In this document: positions 35,001-46,209 of the stretch, piece after piece | How the letters are laid out: the number at the start of each line of letters is the position of its first letter | Position numbering within the stretch: position 1 is the first letter of the stretch | NCBI GenBank assembly: GCA_026120185.1 | Contig: JANUWF010001937.1 | Coordinates: 1,054,001 to 1,118,000, forward strand | Length of the DNA stretch: 64,000 nt | Source: Voacanga thouarsii | Lineage: Eukaryota; Streptophyta; Magnoliopsida; Gentianales; Apocynaceae | Direction: 5' to 3' | Program-made: the position numbers and the translations under genes | The notes under the pieces: model-generated | Database searches by the model: none | Seen by the model: the letters and a program-made list of their open reading frames with translations, nothing else | What the model was told of the DNA's origin: nothing

Positions 35001-36783
35001 ATGGTGTTGATGGATTCACAGCAATGTGTAGATCAAATCTGGAAGTTTTTGAGTGGATTTGAGATGGTTTGGAGGGGTATTAGGGGTAGAGAAGAAGTAG
35101 GTGTTCTTGGTGTAGTGTGTGTGTTCTTGATGGTTGCTGAAAATTGCGAGAGATAGAGAGAAGGGAAGGCTGCCGAATTTTCTGTGAGGAATAGGGCTGG
35201 CCGATTTTTAGTAGGGTTTGGGAAGTTGATTCTGTGATTTGGAAGGGAAAAGGAAAGGTTAGTTGTTACAATCTTTGAAGAATATTTTTAGGGAGTGAAT
35301 TTGGAAAGTAAATATCCTAAGAATATCTTGATTGTTTGGACAGCTTTGAAGTCTGCCATGGCTGATTGTTTGAGCAAAATTTCGTGGGATTAATGCTGGG
35401 TTATGGAGGCTTATGGTGGCCGAAAGTAGGGTGTACAATGATGAAGAAGAAGTCTGGTCCATTGAGCAAAATATTATGGAAGGTTGCTAAATAAGATGGC
35501 TGAAATTTTTGAAACCAATCAAGCTAAATTGCAGGGATTTGTTTGAGAGATTTTCGGATAGCCATTGATGGAATTTTGTGCAGAAGTTCAAGGGGATCAA
35601 TGGAGCTCTGTTGATGGAGGTTTAAGGAAGGTTTTTACAGATTAGGGTTGGTGTTTCGGCTGGAAGAGAAATAGGAAACAAGCTGGACAAAAATCTGCAC
35701 AGAAATTTCGATGCACAGTGAATTTTCTGGCAGATTTTCGTCTGCCACTTCCAACCATTTTTGCAGCGAGCTGGAAGGGGGGTTTCAGGGGTATTTAAGG
35801 CTGGTTTCCAGCCTTCTTCATTGAGGAAAAACATGGCTAAGGTGCTGCACAAAATCTTGAAGAAAACAGCTTAGTTTTGGGCTCTCAAAACTGATTTTCG
35901 TACAGGATTTTTTTTCTGTTTTGCTCCAGCTTGTGCAGTCTGAAATTGGCCCAGAATTTTCAGGTTTCAAACTGATCCTAAAGACCAATTTTCTTGCAGC
36001 ATTTGGGAGGGAATGTTAGCTAGAAATTTCGACCTTTTGAAGGTACAACAAGCTGGAAAATTCCAGCTCATTCCATGAAGAAAGATGAACTAAGCTAGAG
36101 GAAAATTTCAGCAAGCTTACTAGAGGAATTTTTCCTCTTGGAATTCCTCACGACTCTTCCATATTTTTCAGACCATAAGAAGTCTTTCAGCAAGATATTT
36201 TGATCCTAAAGGGTCTCAACACTCTACTGAATTTTCTGGAAAGAAAAAGGCTAGAACATCTTGATCAAACTAATGAGTTGAGCATTGAGAAAAATTAAAG
36301 AACAAGGAAGAATGAATTTCCCTTCAAGAATTTCGAGAAGAGTAAAAGGAGTGGAATGAGGTTACTTCTATCATGTCTCTCCTAGAACATCATCACCACA
36401 TTAATCTAGGCCCTTAAGGCCGAAACCATCCTTTCCCAAGCAAAATAAAATTTACTCAAGCTAAAGCTTCTATGATGGACTTTGAACCCAAGACCTCAAG
36501 AATTAATTCCAAGGCTCTAACCACTAAACCACAACAACTCTTGTTGCTATTTCTACTAGAAAAATTATTTCCTATTCAATCCACAAGCTATCTCCTTATT
36601 TTCACCTCGGGCAAAAATTACCATTTTGCCCCTCTTACACATCACTCACCAACAAGACTTCAAGATAATAAAATCAAATTCAAAGCACATAGAAATCATA
36701 TGAAAACATATTTAATCATGAAATAAACATGATATGCATCCCAACCCCCTTACTCTAAGGTTGGTTTCGACTGGGGTTTCACA
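32070..36783 (-). repeat. chromovirus 3' LTR (left copy, 4,714 bp)
   Basis: Matches 38849-43584 almost throughout; differences are single bases and small indels, including a shorter (GA)n at about 34799-34822 and fewer tandem units near 32670-32780. A tRNA-like pol III box pair lies at 36478-36531 on the minus strand. The short open frames here are LTR sequence and have no domain I recognise. Confidence 0.93.
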
Positions 36784-36800
36784 TCCTCCCCTTCTTAGAA
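36784..36800 (-). promoter_or_regulatory. polypurine tract of chromovirus element
   Basis: The plus strand tcctccccttcttag gives CTAAGAAGGGGAGGA on the minus strand, directly abutting the 3' LTR that starts TGTGAAACC. Confidence 0.85.
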
Positions 36801-36990
36801 GAATTTCGTCCCAAAATTCAAGCATACCTCTATTTCAGCAAGGGATACTTCCATTTAACCCACTCTTCCAATTCCCATGTGACATCCTACGTGCCATGAT
36901 GCTCCCACTGAACCTTGACCATCGGGTCTGGGCAATTTCGACCCATCACATCCCCATTAATATGGCCAATCCAATTTCACAAAGCGATGC
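36801..36990 (-). pseudogene. chromodomain-like C-terminal remnant
   Basis: A minus-strand frame reads MVKVQWEHHGT, a stop, then DVTWELEEWVKWKYPLL, followed by the usual short tail before the PPT. This matches the end of the chromodomain at the C-terminus of chromovirus integrase, which guides insertion to marked chromatin. Its presence next to gag shows that the whole segment between was lost. The upstream part (about 36920-36990) is not recognisable. Confidence 0.6.
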
Positions 36991-37079
36991 GTAGGATTAG
37001 AATAAATTAAAATATCTGCATAATAGTAGGCTTACTTTTTCTTATTGTTGCATCTACTTCTAGCACCTCTGCATTCGGT

Positions 37080-38191
37080 CATCGGTATTCACCTGAGATT
37101 TCTATCCTCACTTCCTGCGACTCCAACAATATCGGCTCGACTGGCCGAGCGAGCAAGCATTGCTGGGTTTCCTTGGTTGGCACTTCCAATTTTTGGACAG
37201 TCATTCCTCATATGCGATGGGTCTCCGCAAATAAAGCATTTTCGATTCTCCTTCTTAGACCAGCAGTCCTTCATTTCGTGTCCCCTCTTGCCACAGTGAT
37301 GGCAGGTTATTGCATTTGTAGTGGCCCTAGTTAGTGCAGTCCGAGCTTATTTTCCTTTATTTATGTGTTGCTGCCCTGCAGGCCTCTTATGAGTAACATG
37401 CTCAGATGAGTTTGATGCTTTGCTATCTGCTCTACCTTTATCTTCATTCTCAGTACGAATTGCGACTTCCACCGCTGTAGCATAAGTCGTTGGTAGGAAT
37501 GGTGCCAATGCCCTTCTAAGATCCTGTCTCAATCCCTTCATGAATTGTCAGGTATGGTTTTGCTCTGTATCTATTAGCCGTTGATAGTACTTGGATAAGC
37601 GATTGAATTGAGCAACCTATTGAGCTACTGTCATATTCCCCCGTTTTAAGCTCTGGAACTCGTCTTCTCGCTTCTCGATTATCCACTGAGGGATGTATTC
37701 AGCTCTGAATGATTCAACAAAACTATTTCAGTTCCATTCCTATCTTGTCCTTTCCCATTTTTCCTGTATCCGCTGCCACCAATCTCTCGCTGGTCCTCTT
37801 AGTCTGAAAGCAGCAAATTTCACCATCTGCTCCTCTGAGTATTGCAAGGTGCGGAATATGTCCTCCATCTGTTCTGTCCACAATTCTGCTTTTTGTTCCT
37901 GCTCTGCTTTACCAAAGTATGTGGGTGGTTGAAACTTCAAAAACCGCTCCAAGGCTTCATCTTCATCGTGGGGTGCTCTCTTTCCCGCTATCGCTTGGAG
38001 GATTTTAGTCACCTATTGAAAGCTTGTCCTATTGAGATATCGGTCGGTCCTTCTGACTCCACTTCTTGACTTTCTTCGCCAACTACTTCCTCATCCTGTG
38101 AAGGGTTTTGCGTAGGCTCATGCTCTGGGTTTGCTGGTTCCACTCTGGGAATCCTATTTCTACGGGTAGCTGCTTGGCGTCTCGGAGGCAT
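37080..38191 (-). pseudogene. chromovirus gag with two CCHC knuckles
   Basis: Starts at ATG 38191 (MPPRRQAATRRNRIPR, a basic then acidic N-terminus). The capsid domain includes FLKFQPPTYFGKAEQEQ and FRLRGPARDWWQ (37960-37780), then a segment like VAQFNRLSKYYQRL (about 37610-37560). 37541-37347 reads MKGLRQDLRRALAPFL. Two zinc knuckles follow: CHHCGKRGHEMKDC (about 37305-37262) and CFICGDPSHMRNDC (about 37240-37195), both intact CX2CX4HX4C. Four stops (about 38007, 37737, 37620, 37346) break the frame. The gag frame ends near 37088 and no protease follows. Confidence 0.88.
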
Positions 38192-38834
38192 CTTCTTGTC
38201 ACAAAGGTCACACCCTTATTATGAATGCATGTAAGAAATGTTCATGCTCATAATGTCACATGCGAATCAAGTAATAGAGTGTAGGCACAATGAACATTTG
38301 TTACACAAAGTGTTTGCCCATGAGTATAAAATATCAGAAAAAGAGAGGTTTCCCCAAAAGCAATCCTCCTATAAAATAACATGTGTTGCATACTAAAACA
38401 TATAGTTCTTAAAAGAAATAGGTTCCATATCAGATATCATCATTCATAAAGCATATTTTGCAAAGAAATTTGAAGTTCCAAAATAAAAACATAAGTACTT
38501 AATCATTTCATCTCCTAAATAATATTACTATTGCCATCCCAACCCTCTCCTCAGCACAACTATTCATCACTAGAACCATCAGGGTTGGGTGGAAAACACC
38601 TTTTTTTTTTTCCAGCTAGGTCTACAAACCTAAGAAGTTCCTCTACTTCTTCCGATGGCTTAGAAGCGAAATACATACTAAAAGGCGGTGGTTGCCTAAT
38701 TTGAGTCGTCATAGACTTACTAGTAAAGGTAAGTCTTCTAACCATCTTGCACACAAAATATACTAGAATTAGTAACAAATTGAAATACTTGATGCACTAT
38801 CTCCATATAGTCGAAAGAAAATGCCTTAACCAAG
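38192..38834 (-). other. chromovirus leader between PBS and gag
   Basis: About 640 bp, AT-rich, no recognised protein. A T-run lies at 38601-38611. Confidence 0.5.
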
Positions 38835-38846
38835 GCTCTGATACCA
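38835..38846 (-). promoter_or_regulatory. tRNA-iMet primer binding site of chromovirus
   Basis: The plus strand gctctgatacca, a perfect reverse complement of TGGTATCAGAGC, two bases from the LTR start at 38849. Confidence 0.9.
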
Positions 38847-38848
38847 CT

Positions 38849-41585
38849 TGTAACACCCCGCTAACTAGGCCTACCAGGGCTGGGGATGTCGCCCCGTCCA
38901 AAGGACAAGGGGTCTTTATAACTAGGTCACCCAAATAAAATAGCGGATTTAAAATAATACTTTAACTCAAAAATTTATTACATCCCAAGAATAAATCCAT
39001 GAATTCCTAAACACAAATTCATAAATAAAAATTATCCACTCTCAACTCCCCAAAGCAATACATAAGAATAAATGACAACATTCTCTTCCAAGGCAGATAA
39101 CACTAGCTACTCATCCCCACAGCAGGATCGACCTGAAATCATGGAAAAAAGAGTGATGAGACAGAAATCTCAGTAAGCCCCGTATGTGAGTTGGGCTAAA
39201 AAGACAAAACACTTTTCATGATGCATGCACTAGCAGTATATCAAAAGCTTTTCATGCCTTCTTTACAAATTTAACTCTCACTTTTTGGAAGATAGAAGTG
39301 AGAAGTCATGGAGCAAAATGCTCATAAAATATTCTGTTTGGATAGATATGAATAATTAAAAGATATTGAGCTTCGAATAAAATTCCAATGACACTTTAAA
39401 ATAGTTCCCCGAAAATAGATCAACAATTAAAGCAACCAAGTTAATCTGACAGGGCACAGCGGTGGCTCTCACACCAGGTGAAGCACTTGACCCCCGACAG
39501 GTGAAACACTGAACCCCCAACACCTGGTGAAAGGGCACAGAGGTGGCTCTTACTACTGTGAAGCACTTAACCCCCAACACCTGGTAGGTGTACATCCTAC
39601 TAAGTGAGATATTCCTCCCTCTCTCACTCAATCCAAACCGGTTGTTCCACTTCTGGACGTCGATTCTACCAGAACCCCGTCGCCAGCTAAGGACAGCTTA
39701 ACTTTCTATACTGACACCCTGATCGAAAAGAGTCAACCTCTCGGAGGTGGCCACCTGCTGAGAGATATCCCCAGACCAACCAAAGGCTAGTATAAAGGCC
39801 TATCCCCCATTGAGTACTCAACATTATTCAATCTTCACAATTCATAAGGCTCCATAGTGGAACCTACAAAATTAGCTCAATACAATTCCAAACAACATTT
39901 TTCAACTCGTACAAAAATTTTAGAAGGCATGGTTTTAAATCAATAATTTATTCCATAAATTCATAGTGGAGGAGCCACATGCTCAAATAAGTCATGCTGT
40001 GATTTTCAAAAATTAGATGCATGCCCAAAAATTTATCTCTCGCATATTCAAAACAAATCAAAATGTTTGATGCTTGGCTCCTAAGTCATGCCTGACACAT
40101 TTTAAAAATTTAAAAATCTAGAAGTTTCTAAAATTAGAAGTTTTCCAAATGTAGAAATTTTCCAAAATAAGAAGGTTCCAAATATAGAAGTTTTCAAAAT
40201 CAGCTACCATGATAAAAATATCGTATTTGCAAAAGATACTCACTAACCTTACTTTCAAACAAAGATAATAAAATAAAATCAATTTCATGAATGTAAGGGA
40301 ACTTACCTTATCCTTAAGCTTAGGGTATGAACTCTAGTAGGTTGGTCCCTACCCTTGACAATCTTCTAAATCTATCAAAGAGTTCATATAAATTAATTAC
40401 AACACTTTCTAGATCATCCCAAAAGAAAATCAAGTCCAAAATCGACTTTCACAAATAAAACAAACTCAACTCACTGCTACCACTATCCTAGTGTCCCAAG
40501 CTTTAAGGCCAGATAATAAATAAAAAGGGTTTATAAGCTAAGTCTAATTTGATATTAAAATAATTAGTGTTTTGGAAAATACGTACTAATAAGTTGAAGG
40601 TTTAAATATTGTTAAGAAAGATTTAGAGTTTATTTGATGAAGAGTCCTAGGTGGAATTAGGTAAAATAATGATTTATTAATAATTTAGTTGTTAGAAAAT
40701 AATTGATAACTAAAATTAGTTGAAAATAAATTTAATGAGTCTTGCTTGAAAGATAATAAATAAAATTTTAATGGGTTTTGATTAAAAGATAATAATTAAA
40801 TTTTTAGTAATAAATATTTTACTAATTATGATTATTTCTATAAAAGGCTTTATTTGATATTATCATTCTATATATAATATCTATATATTTTATTTTCTAG
40901 CAAAAGCTATTATTTATTTGACTAAAATATCCTTATTATATATAATAATCGAAATTTACCCCTCCTAGGGTTTTTTTGGAAATTACTAGCAAAATCCCAT
41001 TATGAAATATTTTATTCATGAAATAAAAATTAGCTTAGGGACAACTAGGTCATGATCATATTTCTATGGCTAACCACAATCATGAGTATATTCAATCCTT
41101 CCATTCATCAAATCATCCAAATCGTGTATATAAGCATAGATCTAGTCTAAGGCATGATCTATCTATTACTAGCATAAATATAATCATAGCTTCAATACTC
41201 ACACAAGAATATAATTCCTATTTATCATAGATGACATAATCTCTAGTATACTTGATCATGGAGACATACATCAAACCCTAGAACACCATATATTCATCCA
41301 AGATAAGCAACTCATGCAAAAATCCCATCTCCAACATATTAATACATATATTCATGCTTCAATCTCAACTCATCACAACACTATATACTCAACCCTATTC
41401 ATGATTCATCTTCTATCAACATCATCCTAGAGACATGTGTCTAGAATTTTAAAAGAAGAGTTAAAAAGGCTTACTTGATTGATGAATACCTTGAAGGAGT
41501 TTCGAATAAATCTAAACCCCTAGATGCCTAAATCCATCCAAAGGAGATGAAGGAAGCATGGCCATGGTTGATTAAATCATTCGGT

Positions 41586-41626
<41 letters not shown>

Positions 41627-43584
41627 AGAAGAAGAGAGTACATTAACATGTTTAATCACATATATATTCATTAGAGATCAAATATTAGCGAAGATGAAGT
41701 TGATTGAACAAACCTACCTTGAAGGTGTTCTTGAGCTTTCACAAAATTTCTGGTTTTTGATCCAAAATAGCAAGATGTTTGGAGGAGTTTGATGTTAATA
41801 ATGGTGTTGATGGATTCACAGCAATGTGTAAATCAAATCTGGAAGTTTTTGAGTGGATTTGAGATGGTTTGGAGGGGTATTAGGGGTAGAGAAGAAGTAG
41901 GTGTTCTTGGTGTAGTGTGTGTGTTCTTGATGGTTGCTGAAAATTGCGAAAGATAGAGAGAAGGGAAGGCTGCCGAATTTTCTATGAGGAATAGGGCTGG
42001 CCGATTCTCAGTAGGGTTTGGGAAGTTGATTCTGTGATTTGGAAGGGAAAAGGAAAGGTTAGTTGTTACAATATTTGAAGAATAGTTTTAGGGAGTGAAT
42101 TTAGAAAGTAAATATCCTAAGAATATCTTGATTGTTTGGACAGCTTTGAAGTCTGCCATGGCTGATTGTTTGAGCAAAATTTTGTGGGATTAATGCTGGC
42201 TTATGGAGGCTTATGGTGGCCAAAAGTAGGGTGTACAATGATGAAGAAGAAGTCTGGTCCATTGAGCAAAATATTATGGAAGGTTGCTAAATAAGATGGC
42301 TGAAATTTTGAAAACCAATCAAGCTAAATTGCAGGGATTTGTTTGAGAGATTTTTGGACAGCCATTGATGGAATTTCGTGCAGAAGTTCAAGTGGATCAA
42401 TGGAGCTCTGTTGATGGAGGTTTAAGGAAGGTTTTGATAGATTAGGGTTGGTGTTTCGGCTGGAAGAGAAATAGGAAACAAGCTGGAAAAAAATCTGCAC
42501 AGAAATTTCGCTGCACAATGAATTTTCTGGCAGATTTTCGTCTGCCACTTCCAACCATTTTGCAGCAAGCTGGAAGGGGGGTTTCAGGGGTATTCAAGGC
42601 TGGTTTCCAGCCTTCTTCATTGAGGAAAAATATGGCTAAGGTGCTGCACAAAATCTTGAAGAAAAGAGCTTAGTTTTGGGCTCTCAAAACTGATTTTCGT
42701 ACAGGATTTTTTTTTTTTGTTTTGCTCCAGCTTGTGCAGTCTGAAATTGGCCCAGAATTTTCAGGTTTCAAACTGATCCTAAAGACCATTTTTCTTGCAG
42801 CATTTGGGAGGGAATGTTAGCTAGAAATTTCGACCTTTTGAAGGTACAACAAGCTGGAAAATTCCAGCTCATTCCATAAAGAAAGATGAACTAAGCTAGA
42901 GGAAAATTTCAGCAAGCTTACTAGAGGAATTTTTCCTCTTGGAATTCCTCACGACTCTTCCATATTTTTCAAACCATAAGAAGTCTTTCAGCAAGACATT
43001 TTGATCCTAAAGGGTCTCAGCACTCTACTGAATTTTCTGGAAAGAAAAAGGCTAGAACATCTTGATCAAACTAATGAGTTGAGCATTGAGAAAAATTAAA
43101 GAACAAGGAAGAATGAATTTCCCTTCAAGAATTTCGAGAAGAGTAAAAGGAGTGGAATGAGGTTACTTCTATCATGTCTCTCCTAGAACATCATCACCAC
43201 ATTAATCTAGGCCCTTAAGGCCGAAACCATCATTTCCCAAGTAAAATAAAATTTACTTAAGCTAAAGCTTCAATGATGGACTTTGAACCCAAGACCTCAA
43301 GAATTAATTCCAAGGCTCTAACCACTAAACCACAACAACTCTTGTTGCTATTTCTACTAGAAAAATTATTTCCTATTCAATCCACAAGCTATCTCCTTAT
43401 TTTCACCTCGGGCAAAAATTACCATTTTACCCCTCTTACACATCACTCACCAACAAGACTTCAAGATAATAAAATCAAATTCAAAGCACATAGAAATCAT
43501 ATGAAAACATATTTAATCATGAAATAAACATGATATGCATCCCAACCCCCTTACTCTAAGGTTGGTTTCGACTGGGGTTTCACA
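38849..43584 (-). repeat. chromovirus 5' LTR (right copy, 4,736 bp)
   Basis: Partner of 32070-36783. It has a longer (GA)n tract (about 41589-41622) and an extra tandem unit near 39490-39540. The tRNA-like box pair is conserved at 43279-43332. Confidence 0.93.
39440..39600. repeat. imperfect tandem repeat inside chromovirus LTR
   Basis: Units of roughly 45-75 bp built on ggcacagcggtggctctcac and cacctggtga words. The right LTR has one more partial unit than the left LTR (32660-32780). Confidence 0.7.
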
Positions 43585-43589
43585 CACTT

Positions 43590-44796
43590 AGTGAGGTTGA
43601 ATCATCCCCTTGTAATTGTCCAAATTAATTTAATGATCTAGGGCCCTGCGAACATGACTTTAGAATGTATGCTTTTGGGTAGCTTCCAATGATAAGCAAG
43701 TACATTCAAGTGAGTCATGGATTATCGGACTAGAGATCTAAGGATGGTTGGTGTCTTTGAGATTGGTGTTAGTACATTTATCCTATCTCATTGATGATTG
43801 TTACATAGAGGGGTATTTTCATCATTTCACCTATAGGTCGGAGACATTGTTTTAAGCAATATTATTCTTGGGGTCAATATTTTCATATGCTGATAATTGA
43901 AAATATTTAAAATGATAAAATATGGCTATTTAATAGTAAGGGCATTTTGGTTATTTTAGTAGTCATGAATAATATATCTCTTGATCTCCGGAGAAGCTCA
44001 AGTTACCTTGGTGTTGTTTAGACACAATTTGGGCTTAATGGATAATTATTTATAAGAGAAATAAAATTTATTTTAAAAGTCCAATTAGAATTAATTAATT
44101 AGTCTTGGGTTTTAATAATGTCCATAAAAGATAATTAATTAAGAGAATTGGGTTGGAATAAATTAATTAATTATACTGATATATGTTGATATATATTAAG
44201 AGTCCAATTAGAATTAATTAATTAGTCTTGGGTATTTAATGAGGTCTAGAAAAGATAATTAATTAATTAAAAGAATTGTGCCAGTCTTGGATTGTTTTTT
44301 TAGCACAGCACCTAGCCCATTAGGGCTTGGTGATTTTTGGCCATTAGGACTTCTAGAAGCCCTAGGCTAGCCCAAAAGAAGGAGTAGAGAAGAAAAAAAA
44401 TAATGAGGTTTTTGAAGTTTTTTTTTCTCCAGTGTGCCATCTCTTCTATCTCTCCCTCTTTGGTTTTCACCCCTTCTCTCCCTTCTCTCTTGGAGGGTGT
44501 TTAGACTATCTAAAAAGGAACTCTCACCAAGCTAACGCCAAGAGTAAGGTAGAGTCTTACTCTAGAAGACGAGGAGAAAAACGTTGATGCATAGGAGTAA
44601 AAGATTGGTGGGAATTTCGGTTGAATAACAGACGCCTTATTCTCCCCTTCCAACGCAAGAAGTTCCAATGTAATCTGTCTCCATATTAGTTAATCTGTGA
44701 CCAGCAAGAAACATAAGTACTCTCTCCTAGATGTGACTTGAAAAAATTGAAAAATTTCCACTGCATTTTCCTTTGATGTTTTTCCGCAATCCTTCA
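43590..44796 (+). repeat. 3' LTR of copia element, right part
   Basis: Resumes the LTR after the chromovirus; homologous to about 21770-22934. It carries about 45 extra bases near 44345-44380 relative to the 5' LTR. Ends ccttca at 44796, followed by the TSD acagg. Confidence 0.92.
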
Positions 44797-44801
44797 ACAG
44801 G

Positions 44802-44914
44802 ATGGTATTTACTGCTTTACGTTCATCATTTGGCAAAGTTCTAGGTTGCTTTTGATCACATTGTACTTCTGCTACTTTCGTGTGTATACTAGAATTAGTC
44901 ACAATTTTTTCCAT
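44802..44914 (-). pseudogene. mariner-like transposase, N-terminal part
   Basis: ATG at 44914 (MEKIVTNSSIHTKVAEVQ). The frame runs LPNDERKAVNTI up to the copia TSD and continues in phase at 21193 on the other side of the insertion. This gives the start of the transposase, before the DNA-binding region. A shadow frame reading on into the LTR (to 44690) is an artefact of the insertion. Confidence 0.85.
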
Positions 44915-45409
44915 ATATACTTGTATTTTGAAAAGATTAAGTTAGGAAACAGTATTGAAGTCAAGCACATATATACATATATAAGTAATAAGCTGCTTTA
45001 AGGACAAAGTCGAAAATTCGTAGTTTCATGAGCTTATTTAAGTTTTTTATTTTCATTTATGTTACTAGATCTACTGATAGTTCATCGCATTAGAAAGCTA
45101 ACAAGTTAAGATAATTACAATGGCAATGGGTGTCCATGTATAAAACAACAGTTAAAGGACAAATTAAAATGAAAAAGGAAAGTAATCTACTTATAAGTAT
45201 CAAAAGTGATAAATGTAGTCATCAACAATTCAAATGACGAAACAATTTCAAAATAATAAAAAAAAATCATGTGAATGATAAAATTCAACTTCACTCTAGA
45301 AACTAGCACTTGAAGATAGCTTTGAAGCAATATTTTCCATATTTGTATGCAAATTATTTAAATGAGACTTTCCACAAATAAAAAATTCTTCTACTTTGTT
45401 GGCTTTATA
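44915..45409. other. presumed mariner 5' flank, terminus not found
   Basis: AT-rich sequence upstream of the mariner ATG. I could not find a clear CTCCCTCCGT-type inverted terminus, so the right end of mariner and its junction with the CACTA sequence are undefined. Confidence 0.4.
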
Positions 45410-46150
45410 TTAGTGAAATCTTGAGACAAATCCAAGGGTTAGAATGCACGAGAGACAACGTATTCATTCTGCAATGTTTCACACCTGGCTAAAACAACAT
45501 GTAGGTTAAAAAGCCACCTAATTTTCACACAAAATACAAATGTTGTATTTGTTTTGCTGAAGCTGAAGTTTAATAAATACTTTAACTTTTTCCAGGTTGA
45601 GGAAATCGGGCAAACAACTGAATTATCTACAAATGTCAAATGCCTTGCAAGTTGTCCTTACACATAAGGGTGAAGCTTTAAAGCCTGTAATGTGAATGGT
45701 TTCCAATTTCAGACAAAAAGTCACAAGGCAAACAGGACTACACATAATAGTGGTGTGATTTGTAGGGCTAATACTACTAGTTATTTTAGTGCTAAGGATA
45801 AGAATCCCATTGCGAATTGACTTTTATCCTACTATAGGGTTCTAACTGATATTATCAAAATTTGTTATAGTAATGCTCTACAATTCATATTATTTAGGTG
45901 TGTTTGGGTAGATTTAGAGCATAGAAGAAAGCTAGATGAGTTTAATTTAATGTTGGTGAATTTCAATCATTTGTTGTATTGCGAAAATAAAGAGACCGAT
46001 GAGCCCTTCATTTTAGCCAACCAAGCTGAGTAATGTTGTTATTTATATTATCCTATTGAAAACAGTTGACATATAGCTATGCCTATGATTAGGAGGGACA
46101 ACTTTGATGTATATTCTAGAGACTATGAGTATAGATATTTCCATCCCAAG
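45410..46150 (+). pseudogene. CACTA (En/Spm) tnp2 transposase C-terminus, DUF4216 region
   Basis: Exon 1 ends with MHERQRIHSAMFHTWLKQHV before a GTAGGT donor near 45500. The next exon starts after tttttccag at 45596. It reads VNGFQFQTKSHKANRTTHNS, CRANTTSYFSAKDKNP, FILFRCVWVDLEHRRKLDEF and MLVNFNHLLYCENKETDEPF. This is the DUF4216 domain found at the C-terminus of plant En/Spm tnp2 transposases. Stops near 45667, 45820 and 46033 disrupt it. The N-terminal catalytic part of tnp2 is not in the adjacent sequence. The frame fades at about 46130, just before the gypsy insertion. Confidence 0.78.
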
Positions 46151-46156
46151 ATCTAC

Positions 46157-46209
46157 ATGTGATGAGATTCTGTCTCATCATGGAGGTCAAGATCAAGGAG
46201 GGAGAAGTA
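46157..46209 (+). repeat. PPT-adjacent gypsy sequence upstream of the left LTR
   Basis: About 50 bp (tcatcatggaggtcaagatc and purine run) match the internal sequence just before the 3' LTR at 50520-50572. Such sequence should not lie outside a 5' LTR, so it marks a tandem or recombined neighbour copy. Confidence 0.7.

Larger units (their letters stand above)
32070..43584 (-). mobile_element. chromovirus-like gypsy element with 4.7-kb LTRs and no pol
   Basis: An 11,515-bp element reading on the minus strand. Two near-identical direct repeats, 32070-36783 and 38849-43584, begin TGTAACACC and end GGTTTCACA on the plus strand. The TSD cactt is perfect (32065-32069 and 43585-43589). The internal region is only 2,065 bp: PBS, gag with two zinc knuckles, then a short chromodomain-like tail and PPT. 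Protease, RT, RNase H and integrase are absent. LTR length and the MPPRR start of gag point to the Tekay/Del lineage. By design it resembles TR-GAG or LARD non-autonomous elements, which move only with enzymes from a full-length relative. Confidence 0.92.
21194..44796 (+). mobile_element. Ty1/copia retrotransposon with nested insertions
   Basis: A copia element inserted in the mariner transposase gene, flanked by a perfect TSD, acagg (21189-21193 and 44797-44801). Order is 5' LTR 21194-22934, PBS, gag, protease, integrase, RT, RNase H, PPT, 3' LTR (31491-32069 plus 43590-44796). Three later insertions interrupt it: two solo LTRs in pol, and an 11.5-kb chromovirus in the 3' LTR. Removing one TSD rejoins the mariner reading frame (codons for NTILLHN). 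All of its coding domains carry stops. Confidence 0.93.

Noticed and set aside
35259..35852. Open frames in the LTR (and 42324-42651) as genes
   Set aside because: They differ in length between the two LTR copies because of frameshifts, and show no motif.
36472..36726. 84-codon ORF repeated at 43273-43527 as a conserved gene
   Set aside because: Duplication is explained by the two LTR copies; the frame overlaps the tRNA-like box on the other strand and has no domain.
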